Source of the DNA: Solirubrobacteraceae bacterium
GTDB lineage: Bacteria > Actinomycetota > Thermoleophilia > Solirubrobacterales > Solirubrobacteraceae
Direction of reading: 5' to 3'
DNA length: 6,347 nucleotides
NCBI GenBank assembly: GCA_025455895.1
Contig: JALOLQ010000095.1
Location: 1 to 6,347 of the forward strand
Shown: positions 1 through 5,380 of the stretch, piece after piece
Layout: the number at the start of each line of letters is the position of its first letter
How positions within the stretch are numbered: position 1 is the first letter of the stretch
The notes under the pieces: model-generated
The model's input: the letters and a program-made list of their open reading frames with translations, nothing else
Told to the model about the DNA's origin: nothing
The model's database searches: none
Program-made: the position numbers and the translations under genes

Positions 1-1
1 C

Positions 2-2671
2 GTGGTGAGCGCGGACAACGCGGCGCCGGGTTCGCAGACGGCGACCTCGCCGGTGACGGGCGTGATCGCGCCGGCGCCGCCGGTGAACACGGGCGCGCCC
101 GCCGTCAGCGGCACGGCGACCGCGGGCCGCACCCTCACCGCCGACGACGGCGCCTGGGCCGGCACGCCCGCGATCGCCACCACCCGCCAGTGGCAGCGCT
201 GCGACGCGCTGGGTTCCGGGTGCCTCGACGTCCCCGGTGAGACGGGCACCACCTACGTGCTCGCCGACGGCGACGTCGGCGCCACCTTCCGGATCGTCGT
301 CACGGCTGCGAACGCCGCCGGCAGCGCCGCCGCGGCGTCGGCCGTCACGGCGATCGTGCAACCCGCGCCGCCCGTGAACGCCTCGGCGCCGTGGGTGACC
401 GGCACCGCCCTCACGCAGGAGACGCTCACCGCCCACCAGGGCACGTGGACCGGCACCGGCCCGATCGGCTTCGCCTTCCGCTGGCAGCGCTGCGACGCCG
501 ACGGCACGAACTGCGCGGACATCGACTTCGAGACGAACCAGACCTACACGACGACGATCGAGGACGTCGGCCGCACGCTGCGCGTGGTCGTCACCGCGAC
601 GAACGCCGGCGGCAGCACCGAGCAGGCGTCGCTCGAGACCCCGGTGATCGCCGGGCTCGCACCCCAGAACACGACCGCGCCGTCGATCAGCGGCACGCCG
701 CGCGACGGCGAGACGCTCACCGCGGACGACGGCACGTGGACGGGCAGCGCGCCGCTGAGCTTTGACCGCCAGTGGCGCCGCTGCGACGCGGACGGCACGA
801 CCTGCGCGGACATCCCGGGCGCCGCGGGCCCGACGTACGAGGCGACGCCGGACGACGTCGGGCACGCGCTGCGCGTCGTCGTGACCGCCTCGAACACCGA
901 GGGCCCCGTCTCCGCGACGAGCGACGCGACGGCCCCGGTCGCCGCCCGCCCGCCGGCGAACACGACGGCGCCCGCGATCAGCGGCCTGGCCCGCGACACG
1001 CTCACGCTCGACGTCGCCGTCGGCGACTGGAGCGGCACGCCCGCGATCACCTACGTGCGCCAGTGGCAGCGCTGCGACGGCGCCGGCGCGAACTGCGCCG
1101 ACATCCCCGGGGCGGACGGCGCGAGCCTCGTCCTCGGCCCCGACGACGTCGGCAGGACGCTGCGCGTGACGGTCACCGCGACGAACGCCGGCGGTCAGGG
1201 GACCGCGACGTCCGCGCCCAGTGACGTCGTCGCCCCCAGTTCACCGCTGGTCCTGCGCCAGCCGCAGGTCGTCGGGGAGGCGCGCCAGGGCGCGACGCTC
1301 ACGGCCGACAAGGGCGACTGGGCCGGCACGCCGGCGATCGGCTTCGCCTACCGCTGGAAGCGCTGCGATCCGGACGGCACGAACTGCCAGGACGTCGTGG
1401 GCGCGACCGACCCGGTGCTCACCCTCGGCCCCGGCGACGTCGGCTTCTCCTTCCGCGTCGTGGTGACCGCGTTCAACGCCGCCGGCAGCGCGGCGATGGT
1501 CTCCGCGCAGTCCGACGAGGTGCTGCCGCCCAAGCCGGTCGCCGCAGGCGTGCCGGAGATCACCGGCGTCCCCGGCGAGGGCGTCCCGCTGACCGCCACC
1601 ACGGGCACGTTCACGGGCACCGGCCCGATCACCTACGCCTACCGCTGGCAGCGCTGCGAGGCCGACGGCAGCGCCTGCACCGACATCCCCGGGGCGACGA
1701 CGGCGTCCTACACGCCCGGCCCCGAGGACGTCGGCCGCGCGCTCGTCGTCGTCGTCACCGCCACGAATCGCGGCGGCTCCACCTCCCAGGCCTCACGGCC
1801 CTCGGTGCCCGTCGCGCCGATCCCCACCGATCCCGGCGTGACCTCCAGCGGCGGGCCCGACCTCAGCCGGATCCCCGGCAGCAAGGTCGCGACCCGGATG
1901 TGCCAGGTCATCGAGAACGGGGTCGGCTTCCGGCGCGCGAACATCCCCGGCGTCGGGCCGGTCCGCCTGCGCCTGCGCGCCGAGGCGATCGTCGTGCCCG
2001 AGTCGCCGCTGCGCGCCACGCTCAGCGCCCCGGCCGAGCGCACGCGCCGCGTGAGCTTCCGGCTCGACGGGCGGCGCCTGCAGGTCACCGGCCGCGGCGA
2101 GTGGAAGGTCTCGGTGACGCCGCAGGCACTGGCCACCGCCGGGCGCCACCGCCTGGCGATCATCACGACGCCGACCGTCGGGCGCCCGAGCCGGATGACC
2201 GAGGTCGTCACCACCGTGCCCTGCACGATGCGCTACACGGCCGGCATGTGGCGCACGAACGTCGGCACCGGGATGCGCCTGCGCGTGGACAGCCGCCGGT
2301 CGCTGCGCCGGCTGGCCTTCCGCCTGCCGAGCGCGCTCGTCAGCGGGCGGGCGCTGCAGGCGCAGACCGGGCTCGGCCGCCTGCGGATCGTCCAGGAGGG
2401 CGGGCGCAGCACGATGATGACCCTCGGCGGTGCCTCCGGCGCCTCCGGCGTGCTGCTCTCCGGCACCGGGCGCCCGCGCGTGATCGTCCGCGACGGCCTG
2501 CTGCGCGTGAGCGGGCTGCCCGCGGGAACCGGCATCGTCGAGGTCACGCTCTACCAGCCCGGGCGCCGCATCGGGCGGGCGAAGGCGATCCGCCTGCGCG
2601 CGAGCGCGACCGCCGACGGCGCGGGCGCGCGGTCGCTCACGACGCTGCTGCGCCGGGCGACCGGGAACTGA
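2..2671 (+). CDS. Repetitive Ig-like surface/secreted protein, 5' partial
   Basis: The reading frame is open from the window edge to TGA at 2669-2671 (889 visible residues). The window opens inside a repeat, so the GTG at position 2 is not the true start, and any signal peptide lies upstream. Residues 1-25 are the end of one repeat. Residues 26-607 are six Ig-like or fibronectin-like beta repeats, each with a G-x-W-x-G turn, a W-x-R-C...C cysteine pair, a DVG turn and a final LRVVVTATN strand. Residues 608-889 are a separate C-terminal region: it carries C634 and C741, a segment around 684-722 (VSFRLDGRRL...HRLAIITTP) that resembles another Ig-like domain, and about 44 Arg against 3 Lys. No LPXTG motif, C-terminal membrane helix or catalytic motif is visible. 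Such repeats usually serve as extracellular stalk or adhesion modules; the ligand is unknown. The gene converges with the minus-strand block. Confidence 0.9.
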   Translation: MVSADNAAPGSQTATSPVTGVIAPAPPVNTGAPAVSGTATAGRTLTADDGAWAGTPAIATTRQWQRCDALGSGCLDVPGETGTTYVLADGDVGATFRIVVTAANAAGSAAAASAVTAIVQPAPPVNASAPWVTGTALTQETLTAHQGTWTGTGPIGFAFRWQRCDADGTNCADIDFETNQTYTTTIEDVGRTLRVVVTATNAGGSTEQASLETPVIAGLAPQNTTAPSISGTPRDGETLTADDGTWTGSAPLSFDRQWRRCDADGTTCADIPGAAGPTYEATPDDVGHALRVVVTASNTEGPVSATSDATAPVAARPPANTTAPAISGLARDTLTLDVAVGDWSGTPAITYVRQWQRCDGAGANCADIPGADGASLVLGPDDVGRTLRVTVTATNAGGQGTATSAPSDVVAPSSPLVLRQPQVVGEARQGATLTADKGDWAGTPAIGFAYRWKRCDPDGTNCQDVVGATDPVLTLGPGDVGFSFRVVVTAFNAAGSAAMVSAQSDEVLPPKPVAAGVPEITGVPGEGVPLTATTGTFTGTGPITYAYRWQRCEADGSACTDIPGATTASYTPGPEDVGRALVVVVTATNRGGSTSQASRPSVPVAPIPTDPGVTSSGGPDLSRIPGSKVATRMCQVIENGVGFRRANIPGVGPVRLRLRAEAIVVPESPLRATLSAPAERTRRVSFRLDGRRLQVTGRGEWKVSVTPQALATAGRHRLAIITTPTVGRPSRMTEVVTTVPCTMRYTAGMWRTNVGTGMRLRVDSRRSLRRLAFRLPSALVSGRALQAQTGLGRLRIVQEGGRSTMMTLGGASGASGVLLSGTGRPRVIVRDGLLRVSGLPAGTGIVEVTLYQPGRRIGRAKAIRLRASATADGAGARSLTTLLRRATGN
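77..1822 (+). repeat. Six tandem 291-bp (97-aa) Ig-like repeats
   Basis: The units are 77-367, 368-658, 659-949, 950-1240, 1241-1531 and 1532-1822. The first cysteine codon of each unit falls at 200, 491, 782, 1073, 1364 and 1655, an exact 291-bp step with no net indel. The second cysteine is always seven residues later (residues 67/74, 164/171, 261/268, 358/365, 455/462, 552/559). The shared protein pattern is GxTLTAxxGxWxG, then WQRCDxDGxxCxDIPGA, then DVGxxLRVVVTAxNAGG. At DNA level the word TGGCAGCGCTGCGAC recurs at 191, 482 and 1064, and units 1 and 4 share an exact 22-bp stretch (185 and 1058). Other parts have diverged, so these are old but recognisable duplications. Confidence 0.93.
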
Positions 2672-2682
2672 GCCCGGGCGCG

Positions 2683-2703
2683 GCGCGGGCGCTCAGCCCG
2701 CGC
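2683..2703. terminator. G/C hairpin between convergent genes, possible bidirectional terminator
   Basis: GCGCGGGC at 2683-2690 is the exact reverse complement of GCCCGCGC at 2696-2703, giving an 8-bp all-G/C stem with a 5-nt loop (GCTCA). It begins 12 nt after the stop of the + strand gene, and its loop holds the minus-strand stop codon of the glutaredoxin-like gene (2693-2695). A competing hairpin pairs 2672-2676 with 2686-2690. Neither strand has a T tract, so this is not a classical intrinsic terminator. U-poor hairpins are often proposed as terminators in high-GC actinobacteria, and the position between convergent genes suits that role. Short G/C inverted repeats also arise by chance in DNA of this composition. 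Confidence 0.4.
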
Positions 2704-2971
2704 TCGTGCCCAGCTCGCCGGCGCGGATCCGCGCCGCCATGTCGGCCGAGTCGGCGCGGTAGGCGCTGCCGTCCTCGAACTCGATCACCGGCAGGCGGTC
2801 CTGGCCGGAGAGCTCCTTGATCCGCGTGCGCGTGCTGCGCGGCAGCAGGCGCCACTCCTTGACGATCTCGTACTCGATCCCCTGCTCGTCGAGCGCCTGC
2901 TGGACCTTCCAGCAGGCGTCCATGTCGCTGTGGAGGAACGTGAACGGGCAGCGGTGCAGCTTGACGGTCAT
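2693..2971 (-). CDS. Glutaredoxin / GST N-terminal-like thioredoxin-fold protein
   Basis: This 92-residue protein looks like a stand-alone thioredoxin-fold domain of glutaredoxin or GST N-terminal type. Strand 1 (VKLHRCPF) ends at C8, in the place of a glutaredoxin active site. A helix with C20 follows (DACWKVQQALDEQG), then strand 2 (IEYEIVKE). The probable cis-proline is P61 in RLPVIEFEDG, followed by the SADMAARI helix. There is no CXXC: C8 is followed by PFT, so any redox chemistry would be monothiol, or would use C8 with C20. No GST C-terminal helical domain is present. A substrate cannot be inferred; mycothiol or protein thiols are possible in an actinobacterium. The ATG at 2971 is 9 nt after the helicase stop. 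No Shine-Dalgarno sequence is visible, but a -10-like hexamer lies 6 nt upstream, suggesting a leaderless message. Confidence 0.8.
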   Translation of the reverse strand: MTVKLHRCPFTFLHSDMDACWKVQQALDEQGIEYEIVKEWRLLPRSTRTRIKELSGQDRLPVIEFEDGSAYRADSADMAARIRAGELGTSAG

Positions 2972-2977
2972 GCGGCG

Positions 2978-2983
2978 AGGCTA
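2978..2983 (-). promoter_or_regulatory. -10 element (TAGCCT) of the glutaredoxin-like gene
   Basis: On the minus strand CCGGTAGCCT spans 2987-2978. The hexamer TAGCCT matches the actinobacterial -10 pattern TANNNT and lies 6 nt before ATG 2971, the spacing expected when transcription begins at the start codon. Its first three bases are the helicase stop codon TAG (2983-2981). No -35 consensus is evident. The same 10-mer lies before dsbB. Confidence 0.5.
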
Positions 2984-4195
2984 CCGGCTGCGCCGCCGGC
3001 CGGACCGGTTGCCGCGGCCGCCGCTGCCGGCGGGCCGGGCCCGCTGGCGCTGCTGGCGGGCGGGTGCGGGCGCGGCCGCGCGGAACCCGGCCGCCTCGAA
3101 CTCCCGCTCGAGCTCGAGGTCGCGGGCGATGCGCCCCATGTCGGCGGCCTGCTCGTCGTCGACGAAGGTCACTCCGACGCCGCTCGCCCCTGCGCGGCCG
3201 GTGCGGCCGATGCGGTGGACGTAGTCCTCGCGCGCGGGCGGCGCGTCGAAGTTGATGACGTGGCTCACGCCGCGCACGTCGATGCCGCGGGCGGCGACGT
3301 CGGTCGCCACCAGGGTGTCGACGTCGCCGCGCTCGAAGCTCGCCAGCGCGCGCTCGCGCTGGCCCTGGGTGCGGTTGCCGTGGATCGCCACCGCGCGCAC
3401 GTCGTGGCGCGCGAGACGCTTCACGAGCCGGTCGGCGCCGTGCTTCGTGCGCACGAAGACGAGCGCGAGGTCGCGCTCGGGGTGGCGCAGGTGCTCGACG
3501 AGGACCTTCAGCTTGCCCTCGTGGTTGACGCGCACGAAGCGGTGCTCGATGTCGGCGGGCTCGCCCTCGGGCGCCGCGTGCTCGTGGCGGCGCGCATCGC
3601 GCGTGTAGGCGTCGGCGAGCTTGCCGGCCTCGCCGTCGAGGGTCGCCGAGAGGACGATCGTCTGGCGCTCGGCGGGGATCTGGCGGACGATCCGGTCGAC
3701 GGCCGGGCGGAAGCCCATGTCGAGCATCCGGTCGGCCTCGTCGAGGACGAGCATCCGGACGTGCTCGAGCGTGACGTCGCCGCGCTCGAGCAGGTCGATC
3801 AGCCGGCCGGGCGTCGCGACGAGGATGTGCGAGCGCGGCGCGAGCCGCGCCTGCTGGGCGATGCCGGCGCCGCCGTAGACCGCGGTGACCTTCAGCGCGC
3901 GGGAGTGCGCCTCGCGGCGGGTCTCCTCGACGATCTGCTGGGCCAGCTCGCGGGTCGGGGCGAGCACGAGCGCGGCCGGGCGGCGCGCCTCGGCGGCGGT
4001 CCGCTCGATCAGCGGGATGCCGAAGGCGAGCGTCTTGCCCGAGCCGGTCGGGGACTTGACCTGGACGTCATGGCCGGCGAGGAGGTCCTCGAGCACGAGC
4101 CGCTGGACGGGGAACGGGGACGTGATGCCGCGGGCGGCCAGGGACTCGGCCACCGGGCGCGAGACGCCCAGCTCCGCGAAGGAGGGGTGAGACAT
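2981..4195 (-). CDS. DEAD-box ATP-dependent RNA helicase (RhlE/DeaD-like)
   Basis: This is a cytoplasmic RNA helicase that uses ATP to unwind or remodel RNA. Taking ATG 4195 as the start gives 404 residues with the complete motif set: Q-motif (F6 and GITSPFPVQ, 23-31), motif I SPTGSGKT (48-55), Ia APTREL (79-84), GG (108-109), Ib TPGR (128-131), II DEAD (152-155), III SAT (183-185), IV LVFVRTK (245-251), V ATDVAARGID (297-306) and VI HRIGRTGR (327-334). A basic Arg/Gly/Ser tail (about 374-404) probably binds RNA. The length suits a short-tailed RhlE-type protein. GTG 4318, in frame, would add 41 Ser/Arg-rich residues. I prefer 4195 because the Q-motif follows it at the usual distance and the upstream codons have lower GC3 (34 of 41, against 48 of the first 50 body codons). 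An AGAAAG sequence 10 nt before ATG is only a weak ribosome-binding site. Confidence 0.95.
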   Translation of the reverse strand: MSHPSFAELGVSRPVAESLAARGITSPFPVQRLVLEDLLAGHDVQVKSPTGSGKTLAFGIPLIERTAAEARRPAALVLAPTRELAQQIVEETRREAHSRALKVTAVYGGAGIAQQARLAPRSHILVATPGRLIDLLERGDVTLEHVRMLVLDEADRMLDMGFRPAVDRIVRQIPAERQTIVLSATLDGEAGKLADAYTRDARRHEHAAPEGEPADIEHRFVRVNHEGKLKVLVEHLRHPERDLALVFVRTKHGADRLVKRLARHDVRAVAIHGNRTQGQRERALASFERGDVDTLVATDVAARGIDVRGVSHVINFDAPPAREDYVHRIGRTGRAGASGVGVTFVDDEQAADMGRIARDLELEREFEAAGFRAAAPAPARQQRQRARPAGSGGRGNRSGRRRSR

Positions 4196-4318
4196 GTGCG
4201 TGCTGCTTTCTGCGGCGTTCGTGCCGCGGTGCGATTCGGAGATGTGCGACGAACCCGAATCGCGCTCAGCGCGCTGCTCGACCGACGGAGACCTCCCGGG
4301 CGACGGCGCCGCCCGCAC
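4196..4318 (-). promoter_or_regulatory. Possible structured 5' leader of the helicase mRNA
   Basis: If transcription starts near 4318 (just after the -10 element at 4329-4324) and translation at ATG 4195, the message has a leader of about 123 nt. On the minus strand it can form three hairpins. One is at 4314-4298 (GGGCGGCGCCGTCGCCC, 7 bp with one G-U). The second is a 9-bp perfect stem, GCGATTCGG (4263-4255) with CCGAATCGC (4239-4231), with a 15-nt loop. The third is a 5-bp stem at 4227-4223 with 4216-4212. A small hairpin at 4273-4261 shares bases with the second and would compete with it. RNA helicase genes in other bacteria often have long regulatory leaders. The alternative is that this stretch is translated from GTG 4318. 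Confidence 0.4.
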
Positions 4319-4323
4319 CCCTG

Positions 4324-4329
4324 AGGGTA
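4324..4329 (-). promoter_or_regulatory. -10 element (TACCCT) of the helicase gene
   Basis: The minus strand reads CCGGCTACCCTCAGGGGTG from 4334 to 4316. TACCCT (4329-4324) fits TANNNT and lies 5 nt before GTG 4318. It starts 10 nt after the cytochrome stop codon (4342-4340), so the helicase can be transcribed independently of the dsbB-cytochrome pair. No -35 consensus is seen. The surrounding bases resemble the other two proposed promoters in the window. Confidence 0.5.
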
Positions 4330-4339
4330 GCCGGTCCGC

Positions 4340-4681
4340 TCAGGGCGTCCGCGTGGCGGTGGCCAGGAAGGTGGCCACGTCGCGGATCTGGCGGGCGCTG
4401 AGCTGCTCGTCGTAGGCGGGCATCCCCTTGCCGCCGCGGCGCACCCAGCCCTCGACGGCGGGCACGTCGTAGTCGCGCCCGTCGAGCGACGGACCGGCGG
4501 TCCCGCTGGTCCCGGCCGCCGCGAGCGTGTGGCAGCTCCCGCAGCCGGTCTCGACGAACACGCGCTCCCCCGGCGACGCGCTCACGCCGGAGGTGGAGCC
4601 GCCGTCGTCGCCGCCTCCGCATCCGCCGAGGGCGGCGGCCGCGAGCGCCCCGGCCAGCAGCAGCCGTGGCCGCCGGCTCAC
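4340..4681 (-). CDS. Small monohaem c-type cytochrome lipoprotein
   Basis: This 113-residue envelope protein probably carries electrons at the outer face of the membrane. It begins with a short basic stretch (SRRPR), a hydrophobic segment (residues 7-18) and a lipobox L18-G-G-C21, indicating lipidation at C21. A Gly/Asp/Ser linker follows (22-38), then a class I cytochrome c fold with haem motif C47-G-S-C50-H51. The likely distal ligand is M87 in KGMPAY, before a C-terminal helix (LSARQIRDVATFLATA). GTG 4681 overlaps the dsbB stop as GTGA (4681-4678), so translation is probably coupled to dsbB; no clear Shine-Dalgarno sequence is seen. It resembles small lipid-anchored cytochromes of the c551 type and Cytochrome_CBB3-like domains. 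Its redox partner is not visible here. The start is supported by the signal peptide beginning exactly there. Confidence 0.9.
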   Translation of the reverse strand: MSRRPRLLLAGALAAAALGGCGGGDDGGSTSGVSASPGERVFVETGCGSCHTLAAAGTSGTAGPSLDGRDYDVPAVEGWVRRGGKGMPAYDEQLSARQIRDVATFLATATRTP

Positions 4682-5334
4682 GCGGTCTCGGCGCTCGGCG
4701 CCGGCTCGTCCTCGCCGGCCTCCGCGTCGTCGTCGCCCGGCTCCTCGTCGTCGTCGCCGCGGCGCGGCCAGGCGAGCAGCAGCAGTGCGAGGATCGCCGC
4801 GAACGCGGCGAGCGCGAGGCCGGGGATCGTGACGAAGCCGAAGACATCGATCCACTTCGTCGAGCACGGGACGCCGCCGCTCTTCACCGCACAGCCGTCG
4901 GACTCGGGGTTCGCCTCGACCCACAGGTGCCAGATCGCGACGGCCGCGCCGACGACGGGGAACGTGATCGCGTAGTGCACGCCGTTGCGCCGGTCGCGCT
5001 TGATCGCGGCGACGAACAGGATCACCACCAGCGGGTACATCGCGATCCGCTGGAACCAGCACAGGCGGCAGGGGAGGAAGTCGGCGTACTCGGAGAGGAA
5101 GAGGCTGCCGAGCGTCGCGGCGAGCGCGATCGTGAAGGCGAGCCACAGCTCGGCTCCGCTGAGCGTGGCGCGCACCCAGCCGAGCGCGTCCCGCGCGGGC
5201 CGGAAGACGAGCGCCGCGAGCGCGAGCAGCGCGAGCAGCGCCACGAGCACGCCGAGCAGCAGCGCCAGCGTGGCGTAGGCCGTCGAGACGGAGTCGATCA
5301 GCTCGGCCTTCGTCACGGCGAGGGGGAGGCTCAC
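4678..5334 (-). CDS. dsbB: DsbB/BdbC-type disulfide bond formation protein
   Basis: This is an integral membrane thiol oxidoreductase of 218 residues. DsbB-family proteins reoxidise a DsbA-like protein and pass electrons to quinone. The first cysteine pair is C89-R-L-C92 in the signature CRLCWFQRIAMYPL. The second is C148 and C157, followed by the family segment FGFVTIPGLAL (165-175). The close spacing of the second pair resembles Gram-positive BdbC more than E. coli DsbB. Predicted membrane segments are about 20-43, 62-82, 97-111, 121-139 and 166-190, one more at the N-terminus than the usual four. Residues 193-218 form a very acidic tail. No DsbA partner is in the window. GTG 5334 is taken as the start because a -10-like hexamer lies 7 nt upstream; GTG 5316 is an alternative. 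The gene follows the LuxR gene by 46 nt and overlaps the cytochrome gene by 4 nt. Confidence 0.92.
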   Translation of the reverse strand: MSLPLAVTKAELIDSVSTAYATLALLLGVLVALLALLALAALVFRPARDALGWVRATLSGAELWLAFTIALAATLGSLFLSEYADFLPCRLCWFQRIAMYPLVVILFVAAIKRDRRNGVHYAITFPVVGAAVAIWHLWVEANPESDGCAVKSGGVPCSTKWIDVFGFVTIPGLALAAFAAILALLLLAWPRRGDDDEEPGDDDAEAGEDEPAPSAETA

Positions 5335-5341
5335 CGCCCGC

Positions 5342-5347
5342 AGGCTA
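5342..5347 (-). promoter_or_regulatory. -10 element (TAGCCT) of dsbB inside an inverted repeat
   Basis: The minus strand carries CCGGTAGCCT at 5351-5342. TAGCCT lies 7 nt before GTG 5334, consistent with a leaderless message for dsbB and the coupled cytochrome gene. The hexamer is flanked by a perfect 6-bp inverted repeat, CGCCCG (5354-5349) and CGGGCG (5340-5335), separated by 8 nt. Such symmetry around a -10 element could be an operator or, for read-through transcripts, a hairpin. No -35 consensus is visible. Confidence 0.5.
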
Positions 5348-5380
5348 CCGGGCGCCCGCGCCGGATCCGCCGCTGCGCGC

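Noticed and set aside
77..1822. CRISPR array or mobile-element explanation for the periodic DNA
   Set aside because: The 291-bp period is in frame within one open gene, units differ along their length, and there are no short identical repeats with unique spacers, terminal inverted repeats or transposase.
544..2226. Minus-strand open frames opposite the repeat protein (544-1050, 1348-1632, 1708-2226)
   Set aside because: They mirror the repeat periodicity of the sense gene, have no recognisable domain, and stop codons are simply scarce at this GC content.
2930..3255. Small + strand frames near 2817-3255
   Set aside because: They cross the glutaredoxin-like and helicase genes in antisense, with no ribosome-binding site or recognisable product.
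2930..4324. 464-codon open frame on the + strand opposite the helicase
   Set aside because: It is almost exactly antisense to a gene with every DEAD-box motif. Its product is Ala/Arg/Glu/Val-rich with no domain, as expected for the complement of high-GC3 coding DNA.
4340..5146. Long minus-strand frame that would extend the cytochrome upstream to 5146
   Set aside because: The part upstream of 4681 lies out of frame within dsbB and is Arg-rich without motifs. The signal peptide begins exactly at GTG 4681.
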